A stretch of 64,000 nucleotides of DNA from CAVTRI01 sp963737075. Its GTDB lineage: Bacteria; Actinomycetota; Acidimicrobiia; Acidimicrobiales; Palsa-688. The notes under the pieces were generated by a model. The model ran no database searches, was not told the origin of the DNA, and saw nothing but the letters and a program-made list of their open reading frames with translations. The stretch covers positions 2,418,001 to 2,482,000 of the forward strand of contig CAVTRI010000002.1 of assembly GCA_963737075.1 (NCBI GenBank). Direction: 5' to 3'. The translations under genes were made by a program, and so were the position numbers. Of the stretch, positions 25,309 through 32,388 are shown one piece after another; position 1 is the stretch's first letter, and the number at the start of each line of letters is the position of its first letter.

Positions 25309-27132
25309 TCATCGGCTCGGGCAGGACGCCGGCTGGCGCGAGCCGATGAGCGATGCCGTCAGGTCGACAGTGCCGGCCTGCTGGGCGGTCACGACGGTCC
25401 AGCCTGCAGAGTCGCTGCTCACGCAGGATGGAACACCGCTCGCCGACCAGTACGACGTGTAGCGAACCCGCACCGTCACCGTGGATGGCTGGGACACGGC
25501 GAGGGTGAGCTTGTCCGGTTGCAGACTGGTGAGCGTGGCGGGGCCGCTGACCAAACCGGGACTGTTCGTCACCGTCCATAGCCGCCAGGTCGCATCAGAC
25601 CACACCGGTGCCAGGTTGGGAACCCGCCCGGACGCGAGCAGCGCGCCTTCGGCCTGGCCGGCGTAGTCGAGAGGCGCCGAGGGAAGTGCAACCCAGGTAA
25701 CACCGTTGGCGACCAGCCATTGCGCGTAGGTCTGCGCCGTGAGCGCGCCGTCTGTGTAGAAGATCGGGTTGTCCTTGATGTCGAGCTGCCGCTCCCAGCC
25801 GCGGGCTAGAGACACGTGCGGGGCGACGTAGGCCGCTTCCCAGTGCTCCTGGGTCGGTGGGATTTCTACACGCACCGGGCCAGAGGACACGGCAGCCAGC
25901 TCACTGAGCAGGGGCTGGTAGAAGCTCGACTGCACTGACGGGTCGTGCGAGGCGTCGGTCACACTGCGCCCCGGAGCCCACTGCCAGACCGCGAACGCGA
26001 TCAGGGCAACGAAACCGGCGATGGTAGGCCACACCGCTCGCCGCCCCAGCCTCCGGCGCCCCGGCTGTGTCAGCGTCGTGCGCCCGGCCTGCCCTAGCCT
26101 CCTGCGCCCGGCCTGCCCAAGCCGCAGGGCGGCCCTTCGCGCACCTCCAGTCGCCGGCCACACCAGGCAGGCGAACAGGGGCACGCCCACCGCGGCGGCC
26201 AGGCGCGGGGCGTTGCCGCCAAGGGGGTTCGGTACGACGAACGACACCAGGGTCGACACGGCATACAGTGCCGCCCCGATGCGCACCACGCGGGGAGCGC
26301 GGACGACGCCGACAACGACGGCGCCGCAAAGCAGCTCCGTGACGAGCATGCTCGTCCAGGGGAAGGGGAACGGGCCCTGACCGGGGAACACCACCCCGGA
26401 CACCCCGATCACGGCCAGGGCGCACGCCGCCGTCGCCACAGGCGCCGAAGTGAGCGCCGACCAGACGCCCCGCCATGAGAAGCCGGATGAGGACAGCGCC
26501 CACGCCAAGCACGCCATCGCCAGGAACGCCCCCGCCAACGGCGAGCACAGCGTGGCTGCCACTCCGAGGACCACCCCCCCCGCCGGCCCCGCCCACCCCG
26601 ACCGCCGCACCCAGCCCATCGCCGCCTGGCCCGGCACCCAGCCGTTGACGCCCGCACCTGCTGGCGCGGACAGGGCCACAAGCGCGGCCAGCCCCAGGGC
26701 CATCCCGGCGAGCCACGGCAGCTGGCCGATCGTCACCGCCAACGCGGTGGACACGGCGAAGTACCAGCTGCCGAGCGGACGACGCCCCAACGCACGGGTG
26801 ACGAGTCGGTCGAATGCCCACGCCGCCAACGCCGCGCTGGCGAGGGCGACGGTCTTCACGCCAACCAGAGCGCCGAGCACCGGGAACAGCACCGAGTAGC
26901 CAAGGGGAAGGTTGCCGCCGTACCAGCCGCTGTCCCAGAGGACCAGCCCGTGCAGCCGCACCTCGGTCACGCGGTACGCCTGGGCGGCCTGGTCCACGCC
27001 TATCCACCCCAGCAGCAGCACGACGACGCCGCACAGAACAGCGAGCAGCGCCGGCCCACCCGCCCGGATCATCCGGCGGGTCTGCCAGCCGAGGGACCGT
27101 GGCGCAGCGGTGACGTCAGTGACGGCGGTCAT
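25309..27132 (-). CDS. Polytopic membrane protein, GT-C-like, paralogue of the 8269-9867 gene
   Basis: About 607 residues with 10-12 membrane helices followed by a soluble domain. It shares the LVLWDSGWYGGNLPLGYS loop, VFPGQGPFPFPW, NPLGGN, HWEAAYVAPHVSLARGWERQ and DNPIFY blocks with the gene at 8269-9867, so the two are clearly paralogues. The ATG at 27132 is chosen; the open frame continues upstream over the SRAP gene as shadow. The inferred role is an envelope polysaccharide transferase or flippase-like protein. The helical half contains near-identical short Arg/Gly runs (RRLGQAGR, repeated), an oddity for a membrane protein. Confidence 0.65.
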   Translation of the reverse strand: MTAVTDVTAAPRSLGWQTRRMIRAGGPALLAVLCGVVVLLLGWIGVDQAAQAYRVTEVRLHGLVLWDSGWYGGNLPLGYSVLFPVLGALVGVKTVALASAALAAWAFDRLVTRALGRRPLGSWYFAVSTALAVTIGQLPWLAGMALGLAALVALSAPAGAGVNGWVPGQAAMGWVRRSGWAGPAGGVVLGVAATLCSPLAGAFLAMACLAWALSSSGFSWRGVWSALTSAPVATAACALAVIGVSGVVFPGQGPFPFPWTSMLVTELLCGAVVVGVVRAPRVVRIGAALYAVSTLVSFVVPNPLGGNAPRLAAAVGVPLFACLVWPATGGARRAALRLGQAGRRRLGQAGRTTLTQPGRRRLGRRAVWPTIAGFVALIAFAVWQWAPGRSVTDASHDPSVQSSFYQPLLSELAAVSSGPVRVEIPPTQEHWEAAYVAPHVSLARGWERQLDIKDNPIFYTDGALTAQTYAQWLVANGVTWVALPSAPLDYAGQAEGALLASGRVPNLAPVWSDATWRLWTVTNSPGLVSGPATLTSLQPDKLTLAVSQPSTVTVRVRYTSYWSASGVPSCVSSDSAGWTVVTAQQAGTVDLTASLIGSRQPASCPSR

Positions 27133-27194
27133 CCCCGTAGAAAGCCTACCGGCAGCCGCGGCTCTGCCGGCGCCAGGCGGCCAAACTGGTGGGC

Positions 27195-27299
27195 GTGTTG
27201 ACGCCCACCGAGCTCGGCGACTTTCTGGCTGATCGCGTCGCCAAGTGGTGGCTGCGCGCCCAGTACGCGAGCGGCGAGCTGGGCACGGAGACGGTCTGA
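27195..27299 (+). pseudogene. Short reading frame, possible remnant of an AMP-ligase C-terminus
   Basis: A 34-codon GTG-started frame (LTPTELGDFLADRVAKWWLR, then 13 more residues) ends 4 bp before the SRAP start. The ELxxFLxxRVAKWWL pattern resembles the C-terminal region of acyl-CoA ligases just before the catalytic Lys, which is missing. It may be a gene remnant or a leader peptide. Confidence 0.3.
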
Positions 27300-27303
27300 G
27301 CTC

Positions 27304-28035
27304 GTGTGCGGGCGGTACACGTCCACCTCGACGCTGGACCAGCTGGCAGCCATGTACGACGTGGACGACGTCCGGTCGGAGCCCCTGCCAGAGCGTTACA
27401 ACGTGGCGCCGACCCAGCAGGTCTACGCGGTCGCCGTGCGCCGTCCCCGAGCCGACGGGGAAAAGCCCCGCCGGCAGCTCGGCCAGTTCCGCTGGGGGCT
27501 CGTGCCCTCGTGGGCGAAGGACATGTCGGTGGGCAACCGGCAGATCAACGCCCGGTGCGAGACGCTGGCTTCCAAGCCGGCCTACCGGCGGGCACTCGAG
27601 CGGCGCCGGTGCCTCATCCCGGCTGACGCGTTCTACGAGTGGCGGCCTCAGCCCGACCGCAGGGGAAAGCTGCCTTACGTGGTGCGGCGCGCCGACGGCG
27701 AGCCGATGTCTTTCGCCGGCCTCTGGGAGGTGTGGTGGCACGACGATGACCACACTGGGGACCCGCTGCGGACCTGCGTGATCGTGACCACCCGGGCCAA
27801 CGAGCTGCTGGCGCCCATCCACGGGCGCATGCCGGCGGTGCTCGCGCCCGACGATTGGGAGGCATGGCTGGACCCCGACCGGGGCGCGGCCGACGTGCAG
27901 GGGTTGCTGCGGCCGGCGCCGTCGGAGTGGTTCCAAACCTTCCCCGTGTCCAGCCTGGTCAACAACGTGGCCAACGAGGGTCCGCAGCTGGTCACCCCGC
28001 TTCCAGCGCCTCCCGGAAGCTCTTCCACAGCCTGA
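27304..28035 (+). CDS. SRAP (YedK/HMCES-type) abasic-site-shielding protein
   Basis: A 243-residue protein whose start MCGRYTS places the catalytic Cys at residue 2, which is exposed after Met removal. The other active-site blocks are present: RYNVAPTQ, INARCETLASKP, LIPADAFYEW (Glu) and IHGRMPAVL (His). The family forms a covalent thiazolidine link with abasic sites in single-stranded DNA, protecting them at replication forks. It starts with GTG at 27304. Its last 44 bp overlap the convergent mug gene, an enzyme that makes abasic sites. Confidence 0.92.
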   Translation: MCGRYTSTSTLDQLAAMYDVDDVRSEPLPERYNVAPTQQVYAVAVRRPRADGEKPRRQLGQFRWGLVPSWAKDMSVGNRQINARCETLASKPAYRRALERRRCLIPADAFYEWRPQPDRRGKLPYVVRRADGEPMSFAGLWEVWWHDDDHTGDPLRTCVIVTTRANELLAPIHGRMPAVLAPDDWEAWLDPDRGAADVQGLLRPAPSEWFQTFPVSSLVNNVANEGPQLVTPLPAPPGSSSTA

Positions 28036-28537
28036 CCATCTCCGGTAGCTGATACCGGGCCTGCAATCCGCTCGGGTTGGGCAGCACCCAGACCGCGGCA
28101 CTGGCGAGCTTTCGGGGCTGCGGGCCGACCATGGCGTCCGGTTGCTGCCAGGCCCGGCGGTAGGCGAGCAGACCCAGGAACGCGACGGCAGCCGGCTTCC
28201 AGCGGCGCACCCGCCGCTCGAGCCGGGCCGCTCCATCTCGCAGCTCGTCCGCCGTCAGTTCGGACGCGCTGGCCGACGCCCGGGCGACGAGGTTGGTGAT
28301 CCCGAGCCCGGCGTCGAGCAGAAGGCGCTGTTCGGAGGGGTCGAGGAGCCGGTCGGTGAAGCCCGACTGGTACAGCACCTTCCAGAAGCGATTTCCGGGC
28401 CGGGCGAAGTGGGCTCCAACCGCGGCGGAGTAGAGGCCGGGGTTGATCCCGCACCACAGGACCCGCAGCCCCGGTGCGACAACGTCGGGAACGGCACGAC
28501 CGGCGGCGGCAGCCAGCTGCTGCCGGGTTGGGCGTAC
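27992..28537 (-). CDS. mug: Mug-family G/U(T) mismatch DNA glycosylase, start codon unclear
   Basis: The frame encodes the full family pattern: RPTRQQLAAAAGRAVPDVVA, LRVLWCGINPG (the catalytic GINPG region at 28450-28436), HFARPGNRFWK, LGITNLVARA, AFLGLLAYR and VLPNPSGLQARYQLP. Mug removes uracil or thymine opposite G by flipping the base out. The first ATG/GTG/TTG in frame is GTG 28378, which would cut off the catalytic GINPG block. Homology clearly extends to 28534, just after codon GTA at 28537, where a GTG start would be expected. So either GTA or another rare start is used, or one base is mutated or misread. The feature is drawn from the GTA. Confidence 0.8.
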   Translation of the reverse strand, partial: VRPTRQQLAAAAGRAVPDVVAPGLRVLWCGINPGLYSAAVGAHFARPGNRFWKVLYQSGFTDRLLDPSEQRLLLDAGLGITNLVARASASASELTADELRDGAARLERRVRRWKPAAVAFLGLLAYRRAWQQPDAMVGPQPRKLASAAVWVLPNPSGLQARYQLPEMVRLWKSFREALEAG

Positions 28538-28547
28538 CGCGGCGGTT

Positions 28548-28928
28548 TCAGTCCCCGTCCGCGTGTGCTCCGGCTTCGTTGGCCACGCGGTAGCTGCGGT
28601 ACACGGCGAGCAGCGCTTCCTTCTGCTGGGCCGTGAGCCCCGGGTCGGCCCAGATCGCAGCCGCCGTGTCGGGCGCCTCCTCAGGGGACTCAGGATCGAA
28701 CAGCCCGGCCTGCTCGAGCAGCGTCTCGGCCGACACGTTCAGAGCGCGGGAAATCGAACGCAGCACGTGCACCGACGGGGAGTGCAAGCCGCGCTCGAGC
28801 TGGCTCAGGTACGGGTTGGAGATTTCTGCGAGCGCCGCCATCTGGCGCAACGAGAGGTTCTGCAGCTTCCGCTGGGCCCGAATCCACTCGCCAAGGGCCT
28901 GACGGTGGCGCTCATATTCGTCGTCCAT
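28548..28928 (-). CDS. XRE-family helix-turn-helix regulator
   Basis: A 126-residue protein with an N-terminal HTH: WIRAQRKLQNLSLRQMAALA, then ISNPYLSQLERGLHSPSVHV, where the recognition helix starts at SNPYLSQLE. The C-terminal part is an acidic helical segment that may form dimers. It lies 68 bp downstream of the phasin-like gene on the same strand and probably shares its promoter, so it may regulate that gene or sense the same storage/lipid signal. The ligand is unknown. Confidence 0.88.
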   Translation of the reverse strand: MDDEYERHRQALGEWIRAQRKLQNLSLRQMAALAEISNPYLSQLERGLHSPSVHVLRSISRALNVSAETLLEQAGLFDPESPEEAPDTAAAIWADPGLTAQQKEALLAVYRSYRVANEAGAHADGD

Positions 28929-28996
28929 CGCGACGGATGGCCGGGGCCACCGCCAGCAGGGGGAGACGCTGACGGCGGCCCCAAGGGCCAGGATTC

Positions 28997-29338
28997 TCAG
29001 GACCTGGCCGATGCGAACGCGTCGACGAACTGGTTGGCGATCTCACGCTGCGCGTCGAGAACGCCCTGCGCGAGGTCGAAGCCGGCGGCCACGATCTCGC
29101 GGATGTCCGTGCTCGGGAGGCCGAAGCTCGGCACGTTTCCGCCGCCGCCAAGGGCGTCCGTCCACGCCTTGTAGCTCCTCTCGGCGAGCTCCTGGCTGCG
29201 CTTGATCGAAGCCGTGGTGACGTCGACGTAGGTCTCGAACGCCCTCTGGGCGCCCTTCCCGGCGTTCTCGGCCTGCTCGCGGACAGTTTCCGTTACGTCC
29301 GTAGCCTTGGTCTGCCTGCTCGTGTTGCTGGTGGCCAT
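28997..29338 (-). CDS. Phasin-like small helical protein
   Basis: A 113-residue, almost all-helical protein with features of the phasin family: ENAGKGAQRAFETYVDVTTA, SIKRSQELAERSYKAWTDAL, and a C-terminal amphipathic helix (FDLAQGVLDAQREIANQFV). Phasins coat polyhydroxyalkanoate granules or lipid bodies; some actinobacterial relatives are surface or lipid-binding proteins. The ATG at 29338 has an excellent AAGGAG site 7 nt upstream and a near-consensus promoter, so the gene is likely highly expressed. Confidence 0.75.
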   Translation of the reverse strand: MATSNTSRQTKATDVTETVREQAENAGKGAQRAFETYVDVTTASIKRSQELAERSYKAWTDALGGGGNVPSFGLPSTDIREIVAAGFDLAQGVLDAQREIANQFVDAFASARS

Positions 29339-29345
29339 GTGTGAT

Positions 29346-29398
29346 CTCCTTCGTGGGGGGCGTTGAAAACAGTATATAGCACGTGCTAGTTTTGTCAA
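29346..29398 (-). promoter_or_regulatory. Strong sigma-70-type promoter with a palindromic operator in the spacer
   Basis: On the minus strand: -35 TTGACA (29398-29393), a 16-bp spacer, -10 TATACT (29376-29371), then AAGGAG (29351-29346) before the phasin ATG. The spacer contains a perfect 12-bp palindrome TAGCACGTGCTA (29377-29388). A repressor bound there would block polymerase. A TetR- or XRE-type regulator is plausible; the adjacent HTH gene is one candidate. Confidence 0.75.
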
Positions 29399-29485
29399 GC
29401 GATTTTTGGGCAAGATCCACTGCGCGCCCGCCACTTGTCGGTAACGTTCACGTAACGTGCTCGTCATCCTTCCCGGAGGTGCACT

Positions 29486-30139
29486 GTGCCTAGCAGCTCG
29501 TGGAGTCTGTTTCCCCGGCAGCTCTGGGAGCCGATGCGTTCGGGTCTCGAGCTGACGCAGCTCGGGCCGGCGCTTCCCAGGCTGTGGCGGGCACCCCGCG
29601 GGGATGGCCACGCCGTGTTGGTGCTGCCTGGTTTTCTCGGCGGCGACCTGTCGACCATGACGCTGCGCTACTTCCTCCGGCAGCTGGGCTACGACGCTCG
29701 GGGTTGGGGGCTCGGTACCAACACTGGGCCGTCGGACGAGCTGCAGGAAGGGCTGCTCGCCTTACTACGCTCTGCGGCCGAGCACGAGCGGCGCGTGAGC
29801 CTTATCGGGTGGAGCCTCGGCGGTCTGTATGCCGTAGAGCTCGCGGCCATGGTCCCCTCGCTCGTTCGCCAGGTGGTCACCCTCGGCGCGCCGCTCAACG
29901 TGCTATCGACACGGGCGCGCCGGGCCCCGGTCCCGATCAGCGCGGTGTACAGCAGGGACGACGCCATCGTCGACTGGCGCCGCGCCGCGCTTCCCCCGGG
30001 GCCGCACCGGGAGCGAATCGAGGTGCACGGCAGCCATCTCGGGCTCGGCCACAACGCCGAGGTACTGCTCGTGGTGGCCAACCGCCTGGCTCAGCCCGAG
30101 GGGCGCTGGGCGCCCTACGAGCAGCCACAAGCGGCGTGA
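29486..30139 (+). CDS. Alpha/beta hydrolase (lipase/esterase-like)
   Basis: A 217-residue protein with an oxyanion region VLVLPGFLGG, the nucleophile elbow GWSLGG, the acid in YSRDDAIVDW and the His in GSHLGLGHN, giving a complete triad. The compact size and PGFLGGD start resemble PGAP1/DUF676-type lipases. GTG start behind GGAGGTG. It is divergent from the phasin gene with 147 bp between starts, so a role in storage-lipid or polyester turnover is possible but not shown. Confidence 0.8.
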   Translation: MPSSSWSLFPRQLWEPMRSGLELTQLGPALPRLWRAPRGDGHAVLVLPGFLGGDLSTMTLRYFLRQLGYDARGWGLGTNTGPSDELQEGLLALLRSAAEHERRVSLIGWSLGGLYAVELAAMVPSLVRQVVTLGAPLNVLSTRARRAPVPISAVYSRDDAIVDWRRAALPPGPHRERIEVHGSHLGLGHNAEVLLVVANRLAQPEGRWAPYEQPQAA

Positions 30140-30146
30140 GCCAGCA

Positions 30147-30872
30147 TTAGATCCGAACGCCGGTCCACGCCTCGACGACTGAGGCGTGTCCGAACGTCTC
30201 CAGCCCGGCGGCGTCAGGTGCCAGCCGGTTCCACAGCCACAAATAGAGCCCGCCCGCCGGTCCGCGAATCGCCGTGTCCGCTTTGGCGTGCTCCCGCGTT
30301 GGCGCCGGGTGCTCTGCCGACAGGTCGATGAGCCACTCCCCATCGGCGTCGGTGCAGTGCAAGTGCAGCGTCCCCTCGACGCCTGGAGCTCCCCGGCGCA
30401 GGGCGCGCGGCAGCATGTCGGTGAGGAACTCGTCGATGCCCTCCACGGCGAGCGGAGTGGCGACCGGACGGGCGGAGCCTGGCGAAGACACGGCCGCTTC
30501 CACGTCCCAGCGGTGCACGGCGGTCTCCAGCGCCCATCGCCGCATCCACCACCCGAGGTGTCCCCGGTCTGAGGCGAGCGTCCACATCTCGGATTCGGGC
30601 GATGCCGACCTGAGCTCGCCTTCGAGCTCGGCCAGCCCCCGCTTGAAGTCGGGCACCGGGTCGTCGGCAGGCTCACCAGGGGTGAGCTCCTGCTGTTCCC
30701 GGGTCCTCACAAATGCTGCGGCCCAACGGTACACATTGGCCACGTGATCGACGACCGCCCGCACGTCCCATCCGGGGCAGGCGGCGACAGGCCGGTCGAG
30801 GCCCGTCGCCGCCGCCGCGGCAAGACTGTTGCCTTCGCTGTCCAGCGTCCCGAGGAGGAAGTCGGCGTCCAC
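30147..30872 (-). CDS. Maleylpyruvate isomerase-family, mycothiol-dependent enzyme
   Basis: A 241-residue DinB-like protein of the MDMPI family. It has CPGWDVRAVVDHVANVYRW with the first metal His and WALETAVHRWDVE with the ExxxHxWD second motif, plus an SCP2-like C-terminal half. These enzymes use mycothiol, the actinobacterial thiol, to isomerise or detoxify small molecules. It converges on the hydrolase gene; the actual substrate is unknown. Confidence 0.85.
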   Translation of the reverse strand: MDADFLLGTLDSEGNSLAAAAATGLDRPVAACPGWDVRAVVDHVANVYRWAAAFVRTREQQELTPGEPADDPVPDFKRGLAELEGELRSASPESEMWTLASDRGHLGWWMRRWALETAVHRWDVEAAVSSPGSARPVATPLAVEGIDEFLTDMLPRALRRGAPGVEGTLHLHCTDADGEWLIDLSAEHPAPTREHAKADTAIRGPAGGLYLWLWNRLAPDAAGLETFGHASVVEAWTGVRI

Positions 30873-30960
30873 GCTGCGAGTCTGGCACAGTTGACTTGGC
30901 CAGAGTCGCGGGGCCGCCGGTACGCTTCGAGGCGACCCGCGTCCACCATCGGGAGGAAGA

Positions 30961-32388
30961 TTGGCCGATCTCGTCGCCTACGGGACCTACGTGCCCTACT
31001 GGCGGATGGAACGATCCGCGATCACCGCCAGCCTCGGAGCAGGCGGGGGTAGAGGCACCCGGGCCGTGGCCTCCTACGACGAGGACACCACCTCTATGGG
31101 CGTCGAGGCCGCGCGAGCCGCCCTGGCCGTGGCACCCGACGGCTGGCAGCCCGACGCGGTGCTGTTCGTCACGGCCACGCCCGCTTACGGCGACAAGACC
31201 AACGCGGCCGCCATTCACGCCGCGCTGTCGCTGCCGGAGCACGTCGGCGCCTACGACTTCGGTGGCGCTGCTCGGAGCGCCGACGGCGCGTGGCGCCTGG
31301 CCCGCACGTCGAGCCTCTCGACGCTTGTCGTGGTCTCAGACATGCGGACCGGGCTGCCGGGCGGCGCCGACGAAGCTGGAGGCGGGGATGCCGCGGTGGC
31401 GTTCGCGTTCGGTTCCGGCCCCGCGCTCGTACAGGTGCTCGGAGAAGCGGCGTCGTCGGCGGAGTTCCTCGACCGCTGGCGAGCGCCGGGCGAACCAGCC
31501 AGCCGGCTGTGGGAGGAACGCTTCGGCGAAGCCGCATACGTCCCGTTGGCCCAGGGTGCGCTCACCGAAGCGCTGAAGCGAGCCGGCGTCACGGCCGATG
31601 AGGTCGACCATCTCGTCGTCACCGGGCTGCATGCCCGGGCCGTGCGTTCGGTGATCGCGGCCTCGGGCGTCGCCAAGGCCGCGGTGGTCGACGACCTGGC
31701 CGGCACCGTGGGCAACGCCGGCACCGCCCATCCCGGGCTGCTGCTCGCGGACGTGCTCGACCGGGCCGAGCCCGGCGCCGTGATCGTGGTGGCCCATCTG
31801 GCCGACGGTGCCGATGTGGCCGTCTACCGGGCGACGGACGCGTTGGCGGCATGGCGACGCGACCGGCGGACAACGACGGTCGCCGAGCAGGTCGCTGAGG
31901 GCCGGGTCGGCTTGCCCTATGCCACGTTTCTGACGTGGCGAGGGGTGCTGCACCGGGAGCCGCCCCGCCGCCCCGATCCCGACGCGCCCGCCGCACCGCC
32001 GGCTCGCCGCAGCGAGGCGTGGAAGTTCGGCTTCACCGCCAGCCGGTGCGAGGCGTGCGGGACGCGGCATCTTCCCCCGGCGCGTGTATGCCTTTCCTGT
32101 CACACCGCGGACCGCATGACTCCCGAACGGCTGGCCGACGTCGAAGGGACCATCGCCACCTATACCGTCGACCGTCTGGCGTTCTCTCTCTCGCCGCCGG
32201 TGGTCGCGGCGGTGATCGACTTCGACGGTGGGGGGCGGTACCAGTGCGAGATGACCGACGCCGAGGCGGCGGACGTGGCGATCGGCGCCCGGGTGCAGAT
32301 GACGTTCCGGCGCCTGTACACCGCGACCAATGGCGTTCACGACTACTTCTGGAAAGCAAAGCTCATCGGCAAGCGAGGTGATGATTGA
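30961..32388 (+). CDS. HMG-CoA-synthase-like thiolase-fold protein fused to a DUF35 zinc-ribbon/OB-fold domain
   Basis: A 475-residue protein. Residues 1 to about 330 are a KAS III/HMG-CoA-synthase-type fold (YVPYWRMERSAITASLG, then DDLAGTVGNAGTAHPGLLLA). Residues 355-475 are a DUF35 module with a four-Cys zinc ribbon (CEACGTRHLPPARVCLSC) and an OB fold. At the expected nucleophile position the sequence reads YDFGGAARSADGAWRLA, with Ala where family members have Cys, so the classic Claisen chemistry is probably lost. The TTG start follows GGGAGGAAGA. It overlaps the thiolase gene (TGATG), suggesting a hetero-complex in which DUF35 bridges two thiolase-fold subunits. Confidence 0.8.
   Translation: MADLVAYGTYVPYWRMERSAITASLGAGGGRGTRAVASYDEDTTSMGVEAARAALAVAPDGWQPDAVLFVTATPAYGDKTNAAAIHAALSLPEHVGAYDFGGAARSADGAWRLARTSSLSTLVVVSDMRTGLPGGADEAGGGDAAVAFAFGSGPALVQVLGEAASSAEFLDRWRAPGEPASRLWEERFGEAAYVPLAQGALTEALKRAGVTADEVDHLVVTGLHARAVRSVIAASGVAKAAVVDDLAGTVGNAGTAHPGLLLADVLDRAEPGAVIVVAHLADGADVAVYRATDALAAWRRDRRTTTVAEQVAEGRVGLPYATFLTWRGVLHREPPRRPDPDAPAAPPARRSEAWKFGFTASRCEACGTRHLPPARVCLSCHTADRMTPERLADVEGTIATYTVDRLAFSLSPPVVAAVIDFDGGGRYQCEMTDAEAADVAIGARVQMTFRRLYTATNGVHDYFWKAKLIGKRGDD

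Noticed and set aside
27133..28236. Upstream extension of the second GT-C-like gene to a 975-residue protein
   Set aside because: The extra part is antisense to the well-supported SRAP gene and reads as Arg/Pro/Gly noise; an ATG at 27132 fits the paralogue's N-terminus.
30961..32388. True HMG-CoA synthase of a mevalonate pathway
   Set aside because: The nucleophilic Cys is replaced by Ala and the window carries dxs of the alternative MEP pathway.
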